Shown here one piece after another: positions 15,992 to 24,109 of a stretch of 64,000 nt of DNA. Numbering within the stretch: the first letter of the stretch is position 1; the number at the start of each line of letters is the position of its first letter. Source of the stretch: an uncultured Acetatifactor sp. GTDB taxonomy: Bacteria > Bacillota > Clostridia > Lachnospirales > Lachnospiraceae. The DNA is taken from assembly GCA_934433135.1 (NCBI GenBank), contig CAKRZO010000010.1, positions 51,300-115,299 of the forward strand, in the 5' to 3' direction. Below the pieces are notes generated by a model, which had not been told where the DNA came from, made no database searches, and worked only from the letters and a program-made list of their open reading frames with translations. A program made the translations under genes and the position numbers.

Positions 15992-16345
15992 TCAGACTAT
16001 ACTATCCAATGGACTGTTCCTCCGTTTCCTTCTTCCGCTTCCTCTTTTTCGTACTTTTCCACATTCTCTCTTGTATGCATATACTGTAACCTTACCTGAT
16101 TTTTATGAACGTCTTTGGTTCATTGTTACCTTTCTCTTCTGTGTACTTCGTCTCGTTATCTATCTCTTACTTTCTCTTCTGTTCCTTATTCATTTGTACT
16201 TCTGCGGAAGAATTTTTAAGCTTGTAAAGCTTCTTTAAGTTTTAGGGTAGTGCTCTTTCGTATTTCGGCGGACCGTACCTCCTTTTCTTTGGTATTTTCA
16301 CCTTGTCCGGTGAATCTTTGGTTTCTTTTCTTTTTCTCTTTTGTT
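15950..16345 (-). ncRNA. Candidate purine-rich ncRNA
   Basis: A transcript of about 395 bases is predicted between a consensus promoter (16352-16380) and a strong terminator (15950-15991). It contains no frame longer than 27 codons, is strongly purine-rich, and has about eleven GGA motifs. One lies in the loop of a hairpin (TTCACC-GGACAA-GGTGAA at 16314-16298). A perfect Shine-Dalgarno AAGGAGGT (16284-16277) has no start codon at usable spacing. A second hairpin is AAGCTT-TAC-AAGCTT (16232-16218). It matches no RNA family I know. The alternative is a short peptide gene: frames of 8 and 27 codons exist, with poor start signals. Confidence 0.5.
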
Positions 16346-16351
16346 GAGTTT

Positions 16352-16380
16352 ATTATAGCGCACTATCTTTGTTTTGTCAA
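16352..16380 (-). promoter_or_regulatory. Perfect consensus sigma-A promoter
   Basis: On the minus strand TTGACA (16380-16375), exactly 17 bases, then TATAAT (16357-16352). No protein-coding gene follows for more than 400 bases; it drives the candidate ncRNA. Confidence 0.85.
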
Positions 16381-16501
16381 CATATTTTTCTAAAAATCTC
16401 TAAATTATTTTATTATTTTCCATTTAATTTCTTTTTATACAATTTTTGTTTTATTTTCCATATTTTGTCAGTTATTATTTCTTTCATGTAAAAATCGCAT
16501 G

Positions 16502-16541
16502 CAAAAAGCCGACCCGGACAGTGAAACCATCCGGAACCGGC
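16502..16541 (-). terminator. Terminator of the threonine/lysine operon
   Basis: Read on the minus strand, GCCGGTTCCGGA pairs with TCCGGGTCGGC and is followed by five T. It sits 60 bases after the lysC stop. Confidence 0.8.
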
Positions 16542-16601
16542 CTTCTATTTTAACTTATTTTAACTTTTTACGTCAATAGGTTTCGCAAGTTCACCCGTCT
16601 C

Positions 16602-17963
16602 TTACAACTTAGTCACTACAAAAATATCGTAAATTGCCTGAATTGCCTCTTCAAAGTCTTTATTCTCCACGCCGATAATGATATTCAGCTCTGAAGAACC
16701 CTGATCAATCATCTTAACGTTGATATCTTTATGGGCAAGCGCGGAGAAAATCCTTCCTGCGGTTCCTCTGGTAGACTTCATCCCTCTTCCCACAACGGCA
16801 ATCAGCGCCAGATCCGACTCAATTTCAATAGAATCCGGATCCGCCAGACGATGAATGCTCGCTACCACCTTCTGCTCCTTATGCATAAATTCATCCTGAT
16901 GCACAAAGACCGTAAAGGTATCGATTCCCGAAGGCGTATGTTCAAATGAAATGCCGCTTTCTTCAAACGCCTGCAATACCCGTCTTCCGAAGCCGACTTC
17001 CGAATTCATCATATCTTTTTCGATATTAATGGAACAGAATCCCTTCTTGCCGGCAATTCCGGTAATCACGTACCGCGATTTCTGACAAGTACTTTCCACA
17101 ATCCAGGTTCCGTTGTTTTCCGGCTCGTTGGTATTACGGATATTGATGGGAATGCCCTCCTGGCGCACCGGAAAAATCGCATCTTCATGCAACACGGTAG
17201 CCCCCATATAGGAAAGCTCCCGCAATTCCCTGTACGTAATCGTGTCAATTCGCTGTGGATTGGAAATAATATGCGGATCCGCGATCAGGAATCCGGATAC
17301 ATCCGTCCAGTTTTCATAGACATCTGCTTTCGCCGCCTTAGCCACAATAGAACCGGTAATATCGGAACCGCCCCTGGAAAAAGTCTTAATTCTCTCTTCC
17401 GGGACCGGCTCGTTCTTTTTCCACGCTTCCTCCCCCTTCTTAAGAACAGAACCGTAAAATCCGGGAATCACCGCATATTCGCAACCGGCAAGTCTTTTAC
17501 TCAGAACTTCATTGGTTCTGTCAAGGTCAAATTCTCCGCTTTCTTTAAAAAAGATGACTTCAGCGGCATCGATAAATTCATACCCCAGATAGTCTGCCAT
17601 AATCAGACCATTTAAATATTCGCCTCTGGAAGCTGCATAATCGCTTCCTGCTTTTTTTCGAAAATTATCCTCTATGATCCGGAACTCTTCTTCCAGTGAA
17701 AATTCCAGCCCAAGTCCTTTTATAATCTCATCATAACGGCTTTTGATCTTTGCAAGTTGTGCTTTAAAATCCTTTCCGTTTTCCGCCAATGCATAGCATT
17801 CATACAGCATATCCGTTACTTTCGTATCGTTGGCGAAACGCTTTCCCGGCGCAGAAGGGACTACAAACCGACGTTCCTTCTGTGCCTTAATGATATGCTC
17901 CACCTTTTTGAACTGCTCTGCACTTGCCAGAGAACTTCCTCCGAATTTGACTACTTTAGACAT
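16602..17963 (-). CDS. lysC: Aspartate kinase
   Basis: It phosphorylates aspartate, the first step to lysine, threonine and methionine. The 453-residue protein begins MSKVVKFGGSSLAS, the kinase signature, includes TFSRGGSDITGS for substrate binding, and ends in two ACT regulatory domains (about 300-453), so feedback by lysine or threonine is expected. The ATG at 17963 has GAGGAAAAG upstream. It is the last gene of a four-gene unit (ACT protein, hom, proposed homoserine kinase, lysC) that ends in a terminator at 16502-16541. Confidence 0.95.
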   Translation of the reverse strand: MSKVVKFGGSSLASAEQFKKVEHIIKAQKERRFVVPSAPGKRFANDTKVTDMLYECYALAENGKDFKAQLAKIKSRYDEIIKGLGLEFSLEEEFRIIEDNFRKKAGSDYAASRGEYLNGLIMADYLGYEFIDAAEVIFFKESGEFDLDRTNEVLSKRLAGCEYAVIPGFYGSVLKKGEEAWKKNEPVPEERIKTFSRGGSDITGSIVAKAAKADVYENWTDVSGFLIADPHIISNPQRIDTITYRELRELSYMGATVLHEDAIFPVRQEGIPINIRNTNEPENNGTWIVESTCQKSRYVITGIAGKKGFCSINIEKDMMNSEVGFGRRVLQAFEESGISFEHTPSGIDTFTVFVHQDEFMHKEQKVVASIHRLADPDSIEIESDLALIAVVGRGMKSTRGTAGRIFSALAHKDINVKMIDQGSSELNIIIGVENKDFEEAIQAIYDIFVVTKL

Positions 17964-18024
17964 AATTACTTTTCCTCACTTCTGCTGACGCCGACAACGC
18001 CTTTTCTGTTTTTATGGGTAGTAC

Positions 18025-18038
18025 GTCCGAACTGTTAC
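18025..18038. repeat. Repeat family A, single arm
   Basis: GTCCGAACTGTTAC, a family A terminal repeat with one change. Its complement supplies the TAA stop codon (18037-18035) of the phosphoglycerate-mutase-like gene. Confidence 0.6.
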
Positions 18039-19264
18039 GATTTTTCCGAACCGGGGTTGGTATCCAGTTCCAGAAAATGATTCATCAGAGTATAGCCTTT
18101 CCCGATGTGTTTTCCGGAAAGCCTTCCTCCTGCTTCACTGTAAGGAACGGATTGCTCTACCGGGCTCGTACTGTCATAAATCAGATAAGGCACACTGTCC
18201 GGTGTATGGGTTCTTAAACAAATCGGCGTAGGATGATCCGGAAGCACCATCAGACGAAAATCCTCGCCAGCCTTTTTCATTTTTTCAATAACCGGTCCGA
18301 TGACTCTGGTATCCAGATACTCAATGGCCTGCACTTTTCTGGCAACACTTCCCTGGTGCCCCATCTCATCCGGTGCTTCAACATGAATATAGGAAAAATC
18401 ATATCCGTCTTCTGTTACGGCTTTTACAGCAGCTTCCACTTTTCCTTCATAGTTGGTATGCAGTCCGCCGTTGGCACCTTCTACCAGCGCCACACCCATT
18501 CCGGCTCCCACAGCAATTCCTTTCAGCAGATCCACTGCGGATACCATCATTCCTTTTTTCCCGGTCTTTTCTGCAAAGGAATCCAGCAAAGGCTTTGTTC
18601 CTGCTCCCCAGAACCAGAAGCAGTTGGCCGGATTGAGTCCCTTTTTCTTCCGTTCCAAATTCATCGGATGATCCTTTAAAATCCGGAAGCTTTCTTCCAT
18701 CATTTTCCGAAGCACCGGATCCTTCGGAAGGTATTCCCCTATTTTACGACCCAGAATATCATGGGGCGGTGTCAGTTCCAGGATCTTTCCTTTTTTCCAG
18801 ATCAGGCAGTGCCGGTAACTGGTGCCTGCATAAAACCGATAATCCGGATCAGCAAACTGCTCTGCCGCTGCCTGAAGCAGGACAGTGCAGTCTTCGGTGC
18901 TGATTTCGGAAGAACTGTGATCCAGAATGGTTCTGTCTGCAAAATCGGTATCCTCTTCTGACAAAGTCACGACATTGCATCGAAACGCAATATCCGTATC
19001 CTCCATGGGAACACCGATGCTTAAGGCTTCCAGCGGAGAACGCCCGGAGTAATATTTTTCGGGATCATAACCTAAGACCGCTAAATTGGCGGTATCCGAT
19101 CCGGGCTTCATCCCCTCCGGAACAGTCTTTACCATACCGATCTCGGAAACCTTGCTGATACGGTCTAAGTTCGGCGTATCGGCATATTCCAGCGGTGTCT
19201 TTCCTCCCAGCTCTTCAATAGGCTCATCCGCCATTCCGTCACCTAATACAACAATATATTTCAT
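18035..19264 (-). CDS. ApgM-type phosphotransferase, proposed homoserine kinase
   Basis: A 409-residue member of the alkaline-phosphatase superfamily resembling archaeal-type cofactor-independent phosphoglycerate mutase: GDGMADEP at 8-15, PGSDTAN around 53-59 with the phosphorylatable Ser/Thr, and metal ligands in DEMGHQG and LPDHPTP. In many clostridia this gene sits between hom and lysC or thrC, and it is predicted to replace ThrB as homoserine kinase. The same context here supports that, but mutase activity cannot be excluded. No classical thrB is present. Its stop codon lies in a family A repeat arm. Gaps to neighbours are about 97 and 71 bases. Confidence 0.85.
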   Translation of the reverse strand: MKYIVVLGDGMADEPIEELGGKTPLEYADTPNLDRISKVSEIGMVKTVPEGMKPGSDTANLAVLGYDPEKYYSGRSPLEALSIGVPMEDTDIAFRCNVVTLSEEDTDFADRTILDHSSSEISTEDCTVLLQAAAEQFADPDYRFYAGTSYRHCLIWKKGKILELTPPHDILGRKIGEYLPKDPVLRKMMEESFRILKDHPMNLERKKKGLNPANCFWFWGAGTKPLLDSFAEKTGKKGMMVSAVDLLKGIAVGAGMGVALVEGANGGLHTNYEGKVEAAVKAVTEDGYDFSYIHVEAPDEMGHQGSVARKVQAIEYLDTRVIGPVIEKMKKAGEDFRLMVLPDHPTPICLRTHTPDSVPYLIYDSTSPVEQSVPYSEAGGRLSGKHIGKGYTLMNHFLELDTNPGSEKS

Positions 19265-19361
19265 CTTTTCTGATATCCTCTTTTCTCTTTTCGATCTATC
19301 TCTACCGCTTACTCGTACATTTGAAATTATCTGTGTAAAGACATAAGCGGGCGGTAACGTT

Positions 19362-20591
19362 TTATCTTCCGATCCGGATTTTTCCTAACAGACCATCGCC
19401 CAATCTATGCGCCGCCGCCTGAAAATCTTTTTCCTTTATAACAGGAGTAACAAAACCGATATCCTCTGTTCTGCCCGGAATTTCCACTATTTGTGTCACA
19501 TTCGGATCTTTCCTGCCGTCAAAAAGTTCCTCTGCCGCCTTTAATGCCTCCGGTTTCAATCTTAAGAAAAAAGCATGCTCCGCTTCTTTTATGTCTGCTA
19601 TCTGCGCCTTTTCTTCTTCCCATAAGCACATAATAATCTTTCCCTTATGTCTGGCACAGTCTACCACATCCGATACGACGGCGCTGGCCGTAGGAAGCTT
19701 TCCGGCTCCTTTTCCGTAATACATGGAATCTCCCAACATATTTCCTCTGACACATACGGCATTAAATACATCGTTTACCATAAACAGCGGATTTTCCGGA
19801 CTGATTAAAAACGGCGCCACCATGGCAAATGTCTTGCCATTCTGATCCTCTGCCATCCCCAGAAGTTTTATGGTTCTTCCCATTGCTTTTGCATACAGAA
19901 TATCGGCTGCCGTAACTTTTGTAATCCCTTCGGTATAAATTTCCCGATAGTCCACGGTCTTTGCCAGCATCAAAGAAGCCAGAATCGCAATCTTACGGCA
20001 AGTGTCATGTCCCTCGATATCCGCACTGGGATTGCGCTCCGCATAACCTTTTTCCTGCGCCTTTTTCAATACAGCGTCAAAGTCCGCACCTTCTTTTTCC
20101 ATCTTGGTTAAAATGTAATTGGTAGTACCGTTTAAAATTCCGGTAATCGCCTCGATCTTTTCTGCGGTAAGAGAATAATTCAACGGGCGGATGATCGGAA
20201 TACCGCCTCCCACACTCGCTTCAAACAGATAATTGCAGTTATGGGCATGGGCCGTTTTTAAAAGTTCCGGTCCATGGGCAGCTACCAGCTCCTTATTGGA
20301 TGTACAGACACTTTTTCCTCTTTCCAGAGCCATTTTGGTAAATTCATAGGCAGCGCCCACGCCCCCCATTGTCTCACAGACAATGGAAACTTCCTCATCT
20401 TCCATTATTATATTCACATCGTGAACTATTTTTTCTTCATAAGGATCTCCCGGGAAATCTCTGATATCCAGAATATATTTCAAATTGACAGGTTCGGCGG
20501 CTCTCTTATTTACCATTTCCTTATTCTTCTCAATGACTTCTACAACACCGCTTCCTACTGTACCATATCCCAAAACTGCTACATGAATCAT
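19362..20591 (-). CDS. hom: Homoserine dehydrogenase
   Basis: It reduces aspartate semialdehyde to homoserine with NAD(P)H, committing carbon to threonine and methionine. The 409-residue protein has GYGTVGSG at 8-15, TSNKELVA near 98-105, and the catalytic-domain signature around GILNGTTNYILTKME and AERNPSADIEGHD. The C-terminal region is ACT-like (VTQIVEIPGRTEDIGFVTPV). The start lies 13 bases after the stop of the ACT protein gene, so the two are co-transcribed. Confidence 0.95.
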   Translation of the reverse strand: MIHVAVLGYGTVGSGVVEVIEKNKEMVNKRAAEPVNLKYILDIRDFPGDPYEEKIVHDVNIIMEDEEVSIVCETMGGVGAAYEFTKMALERGKSVCTSNKELVAAHGPELLKTAHAHNCNYLFEASVGGGIPIIRPLNYSLTAEKIEAITGILNGTTNYILTKMEKEGADFDAVLKKAQEKGYAERNPSADIEGHDTCRKIAILASLMLAKTVDYREIYTEGITKVTAADILYAKAMGRTIKLLGMAEDQNGKTFAMVAPFLISPENPLFMVNDVFNAVCVRGNMLGDSMYYGKGAGKLPTASAVVSDVVDCARHKGKIIMCLWEEEKAQIADIKEAEHAFFLRLKPEALKAAEELFDGRKDPNVTQIVEIPGRTEDIGFVTPVIKEKDFQAAAHRLGDGLLGKIRIGR

Positions 20592-20604
20592 AATCTGCCT
20601 CCGT

Positions 20605-21048
20605 TTATTCTCTTGCCAGCACCTTTACGTGATGGACTCCTTTTTGCTCCTCCAGCTGTTCAAACAGAGAGGAAAGATCTTTGGTAGCTTCCAAAACCTG
20701 AATACTTAAGCTTAAAGAAGCAATTCCATTGATCGGAATACTTTGGTGGATCGTCAAAATATTTGCCCGGTGGTCTGCGATCACCTTCAATACATCCGAT
20801 AATAATCCCGGTTCATCATCCATCTGAAAGGTCAACGTAATAGTCGTTCCCTGGGAATTTTCATGAAACTGAAAAATATCATCCTTGTACTTATAAAAAG
20901 AACTCCTGCTGATGCCTACCCTCTCCGCCGCCTCCTGAACAGTTGCCGCCTGCTCGCTTTCCAAAAGTCTTTTGGCTTCCACCACTTTCAGTAAAACTTC
21001 CGGAACGGCTTTCTTGCGAACAACAAAATAGTTTGCTGCTTCTTTCAT
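20605..21048 (-). CDS. HTH-ACT domain protein (PheB/UPF0735 family)
   Basis: A 147-residue protein with a small helix-turn-helix at 38-57 (VQEAAERVGISRSSFYKYKD) and a C-terminal ACT domain (about 70-147) that probably binds an amino acid. Family members are often found before hom in clostridia. Sensing threonine or a related amino acid and regulating this operon is a reasonable inference, not shown. It has its own promoter at 21109-21137 and is the first gene of the aspartate-family unit. Confidence 0.85.
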   Translation of the reverse strand: MKEAANYFVVRKKAVPEVLLKVVEAKRLLESEQAATVQEAAERVGISRSSFYKYKDDIFQFHENSQGTTITLTFQMDDEPGLLSDVLKVIADHRANILTIHQSIPINGIASLSLSIQVLEATKDLSSLFEQLEEQKGVHHVKVLARE

Positions 21049-21108
21049 TTAATTTCCATTCCTACTTTCTGTTTCCGCAGTACGGACATTTGTTTTTTAC
21101 AGGAAGAT

Positions 21109-21137
21109 ATTCTATCACAAGAAAAACAGGAAAGCAA
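21109..21137 (-). promoter_or_regulatory. Promoter of the ACT-hom-lysC unit
   Basis: TTGCTT (21137-21132), a 17-base spacer and TAGAAT (21114-21109) on the minus strand. Confidence 0.62.
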
Positions 21138-21171
21138 GTAAAAATTTTACTTTGTAAATTCTCATTTACAC
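21136..21171. promoter_or_regulatory. Two adjacent palindromes between divergent promoters
   Basis: AAGTAAAAATTTTACTT (21136-21152) is a perfect 8+1+8 palindrome abutting the -35 of the ACT gene. TGTAAA-TTCTCA-TTTACA (21154-21171) is a second dyad just before the dagK promoter. Either could be an operator. Confidence 0.45.
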
Positions 21172-21172
21172 C

Positions 21173-21202
21173 TTGTCAATATATCATATTTGATGGTAAA
21201 AT
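21173..21202 (+). promoter_or_regulatory. Probable promoter of the lipid-kinase gene
   Basis: TTGTCA (21173-21178), an 18-base spacer and TAAAAT (21197-21202) on the plus strand. Confidence 0.5.
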
Positions 21203-21283
21203 AAAAGCACTTATCCAATGAAACAATGAGGAAATGAAGATTTTCGGGAATCCGATTTTTACGAAAGAAAGAGGTTCTTATCC

Positions 21284-22228
21284 ATGTATCACTTTATAGT
21301 TAACCCTGTCTCGAAATCCGGCAGGGGGCTGCACCTGTGGAAAACCATTATAGAGCCGACCCTGCAGCAGAAAAAAATTGTCTATCAGGTTTATTTGTCC
21401 GAAAGGGCAGGAGAAATTCCGCATCTGGCAAAACAGATTGCAAAAGAAGCCGGTGGGGAACCGGTTACGATGGTCATTTTGGGAGGTGACGGTTCTTTTA
21501 ATGAAGCTCTCCAGGGAATATCGGATTTTTCCGGGATTCACTTTGGATACATTCCCACCGGTTCGAGCAATGATCTTGCGAGAGATCTGGGAATCCCCCA
21601 AGATCCCTTATATGCCCTGGAACGGATTCTCAACGCTTCCACGGTTCACCCCATGGATCTGGGCTGTGTTTCTTATCGGAAGGAAGGAAATAACGGCTCT
21701 GAAGGCAAAAGACTCTTTGCTGTCAGCTGCGGCATCGGTTTTGACGCTGCAGTATGCGTGGATGCCATGCATTCTAAAATGAAAGATTTCCTTAATAAAA
21801 TTCATCTCGGAAAATTAACTTACATGGGCATTGCTTTAAAGCAGATTTTTGCTGCTAGACGCCCGGAAGCCGTACTTACGCTGGATGACAACAGTAAGGT
21901 GTTCCTGAAAAAATTTCTTTTTGCAGCCTGCATGAATCATCGTTTCGAAGGCGGTGGCTTCCGTTTCTGTCCGGATGCCGATGATCAGGACGGTATTTTA
22001 AATCTGTGCGCTGTAAGCGGACTTTCCAAGCCCGTGATATGTCTGGCTCTCCCCTCCGCTTTTCCCGGAAAGCATTACCGTTTTAAGGGCGTTGAGGCCT
22101 ACCGCGGACAGACGGTTCATATCCATACGGGCGAGCCGCTTTGGGTGCATACCGATGGGGAAGCATTTATAAAAACAACGGATATTACGGTTTCATGCCT
22201 GCCGCAGGCTTTGCATATGATCTATTGA
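21284..22228 (+). CDS. dagK: Diacylglycerol kinase-family lipid kinase
   Basis: A 314-residue member of the YegS/BmrU/DagK family, with GGDGSFNE (67-74) for nucleotide binding and PTGSSNDLAR (91-100). Such enzymes phosphorylate diacylglycerol released from phospholipids during lipoteichoic-acid synthesis, returning it as phosphatidate. The next gene, 40 bases on, encodes a PAP2 phosphatase, so the pair may control one lipid-phosphate pool. An LTA-synthase-like gene lies elsewhere in the window. ATG at 21284 with AAAGAGG upstream. Confidence 0.88.
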   Translation: MYHFIVNPVSKSGRGLHLWKTIIEPTLQQKKIVYQVYLSERAGEIPHLAKQIAKEAGGEPVTMVILGGDGSFNEALQGISDFSGIHFGYIPTGSSNDLARDLGIPQDPLYALERILNASTVHPMDLGCVSYRKEGNNGSEGKRLFAVSCGIGFDAAVCVDAMHSKMKDFLNKIHLGKLTYMGIALKQIFAARRPEAVLTLDDNSKVFLKKFLFAACMNHRFEGGGFRFCPDADDQDGILNLCAVSGLSKPVICLALPSAFPGKHYRFKGVEAYRGQTVHIHTGEPLWVHTDGEAFIKTTDITVSCLPQALHMIY

Positions 22229-22267
22229 CGCCGGAGGCGAAACCCATTATAAAAGGAGTATCAGGAA

Positions 22268-22951
22268 ATGAAAAAAATACTTTCAAAGATCTGGAATGAA
22301 TATCGACATGGTTTCTTTTCTCTCGGATACCTGTGTGTGTATACAATCTGGTTTGTTTATCTGGAAAAAACCGTTACCAGACATTACCGGGTAATCCATA
22401 TAGCTTTGGATGATTATATTCCTTTCTGCGAACTTTTTGTAATTCCTTACTTTCTCTGGTTCGGCTATGTGGCTGCGGCAGTTATCTTCTTTTTTTTCCG
22501 CAACAAAAGTGAGTACTACAAAATATGTTCCTTCCTGTTTACGGGTATGACTGTCTTTCTTGTTATCTCAACGCTCTGGCCCAACGGTCAGCATTTAAGG
22601 CCGTTTACCATGCCCAGAGACAATATTTTTACCAGAATGGTAGCCGGATTGTATCGGACAGACACTCCTACCAACCTCTGGCCCAGCATCCATGTCTATA
22701 ACTCTCTGGGCGTCCACATTGCACTGACCCATTCGAAAGAGTTCGGCAGCCGCAAAAAATTCCTGTTGGCTTCCCGGATTCTGTGCTGCAGCATCATTCT
22801 TTCCACTATGTTTTTAAAGCAGCACTCCTGTTTCGACGTGGCAACCGCCTTTTTAATGGCAGCCATTGTCTACGTTCCGGTATATCGGCCCGAAAAAATT
22901 TCTTCTGCTTTGAAGAACAGGCTTCGAAGCAGAAGAAAACGGTTTGTCTGA
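22268..22951 (+). CDS. PAP2-family membrane phosphatase (Aur1-like)
   Basis: A 227-residue integral membrane protein of about six helices, with phosphatase motifs NLWPSIHVYNS (136-146) and KQHSCFDV (184-191, His186, Asp190). The PSIH and HSCFD forms resemble the inositol-phosphorylceramide-synthase-like branch of PAP2 rather than bacterial PgpB. It likely removes or transfers a lipid phosphate head group on the outer membrane face. It is co-transcribed with dagK (gap 39 bases, AAGGAGT ribosome site) and ends in a basic tail. Confidence 0.82.
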   Translation: MKKILSKIWNEYRHGFFSLGYLCVYTIWFVYLEKTVTRHYRVIHIALDDYIPFCELFVIPYFLWFGYVAAAVIFFFFRNKSEYYKICSFLFTGMTVFLVISTLWPNGQHLRPFTMPRDNIFTRMVAGLYRTDTPTNLWPSIHVYNSLGVHIALTHSKEFGSRKKFLLASRILCCSIILSTMFLKQHSCFDVATAFLMAAIVYVPVYRPEKISSALKNRLRSRRKRFV

Positions 22952-22954
22952 TTT

Positions 22955-23983
22955 CTAATTGAATTTGAAAATTTTCTGACAGATGCGGTATCCTTCCACG
23001 GAAATTCTACGTCCGCCCTTTCCCGGCAGGTTCATGGCATTTCCTAAAAGACCGTTGCGCATCCACAGATACAGCATCTTGTCTTTTTCTTTCAGATATT
23101 GCCACAACTCTTTTTTCTTCTCCAGATCTTCCGGCGTATCCGCACGAATCAAAAGTACGGAAGAAACAGTTGTAATAATTTCAAGATAGTTGCGCATATA
23201 CTGGTATAATCTCTTTTCTTTCAGCATTCTGGCCTTATGCTCCACAAAATAATCAATCATTATCTTGTTCACTTTGATCTGCTGATCAATTCTAGAGATC
23301 ATAATCTGCTCATTAACGGACTGGTCGGCGCGTCCGATATAATACCGATAGAAATTTACATCCAGATAATACATATTTCTGACAAACGGAAGCGGTTCAA
23401 ACACATATATATTATCCACATAAAACGTATGCTCCGGCAGTTTAATTCCACATTCTTTCAACAATTTCGTACGGAAAATCACCGAATGCATCAAAATGTA
23501 ATGTCCTTTGCGGAAGTAACTGCAGTCTTTCCAGGTAAACATCTGATTTGCCGGCAGAATATGGCGGTAATGCATTACTTTATTGTGCTTCTCTCCCTCT
23601 TTTTCATAGACAAAATTGCTGATCAGCATATCCAGAGTCTTTTCTCCGCCGGTAAGCTCCCGCAAGGTGTCAAGAATTTTCCGGTATGCATCCTCTTTTA
23701 CCCAGTCATCACTGTCCACTACTTTAAAATACAGCCCGGTCGCATTGGCAATTCCCGCATTTACGGCGGAACCATGCCCCCCGTTTTCCTTATGAATCGC
23801 TTTTACAATGGTAGGAAACTGCGCCGCATATTCATCGGCAATCTCTGCTGTTGCATCTTTGGTTGATCCGTCATCCACAATCAGAATCTCTACTTCTTCT
23901 CCTCCCACCAGAAGAGAATCCACACATTTTCTCATATAAGCTTCCGAATTATAGCACGGAATCGCGATTGATAGAAGTTTCAT
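22955..23983 (-). CDS. Family 2 glycosyltransferase
   Basis: A 342-residue GT-A fold enzyme: it opens MKLLSIAIPCYNSEAYM, then VDDGS (36-40), a conserved NGGHGSAVNAG segment (67-77) and the metal-binding DSDDW (90-94). It would transfer a sugar from a nucleotide sugar to a lipid or wall polymer; the acceptor is unknown and no other glycan genes adjoin. I chose the ATG at 23983, with GAGGAAAAA directly upstream. An ATG at 24052 lies inside a family A repeat and would add 23 unrelated residues. It converges on the PAP2 gene with 3 bases between stops. Confidence 0.87.
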   Translation of the reverse strand: MKLLSIAIPCYNSEAYMRKCVDSLLVGGEEVEILIVDDGSTKDATAEIADEYAAQFPTIVKAIHKENGGHGSAVNAGIANATGLYFKVVDSDDWVKEDAYRKILDTLRELTGGEKTLDMLISNFVYEKEGEKHNKVMHYRHILPANQMFTWKDCSYFRKGHYILMHSVIFRTKLLKECGIKLPEHTFYVDNIYVFEPLPFVRNMYYLDVNFYRYYIGRADQSVNEQIMISRIDQQIKVNKIMIDYFVEHKARMLKEKRLYQYMRNYLEIITTVSSVLLIRADTPEDLEKKKELWQYLKEKDKMLYLWMRNGLLGNAMNLPGKGGRRISVEGYRICQKIFKFN

Positions 23984-24036
23984 TTTTTCCTCTTTTCTGC
24001 CATTGTTCCTATGGCGGTGATTCATTCCGTTTTTTA

Positions 24037-24101
24037 GTAACAGTTCAGCCATTCTTGCGGATAGATTTCATGCTTGCATAAAAATCTATCTGAGCTGTTA
24101 C
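24037..24101. repeat. Repeat family A, short copy, opposite orientation
   Basis: GTAACAGTTCAG (24037-24048) and CTGAGCTGTTAC (24090-24101) flank a core with AGATTTCATGC/GCATAAAAATCT. It begins 8 bases past the sfsA-mutY stop. Confidence 0.82.
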
Positions 24102-24109
24102 CATTTTCA

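Noticed and set aside
15969..16238. A plus-strand frame of 89 codons in the gene-free region
   Set aside because: It is the pyrimidine-rich complement of the candidate ncRNA, has no ribosome site, and its hydrophobic look is a composition artefact.
23984..24052. An N-terminal extension of the glycosyltransferase
   Set aside because: It begins inside a family A repeat and adds sequence before the canonical GT2 start, which has its own ribosome site.
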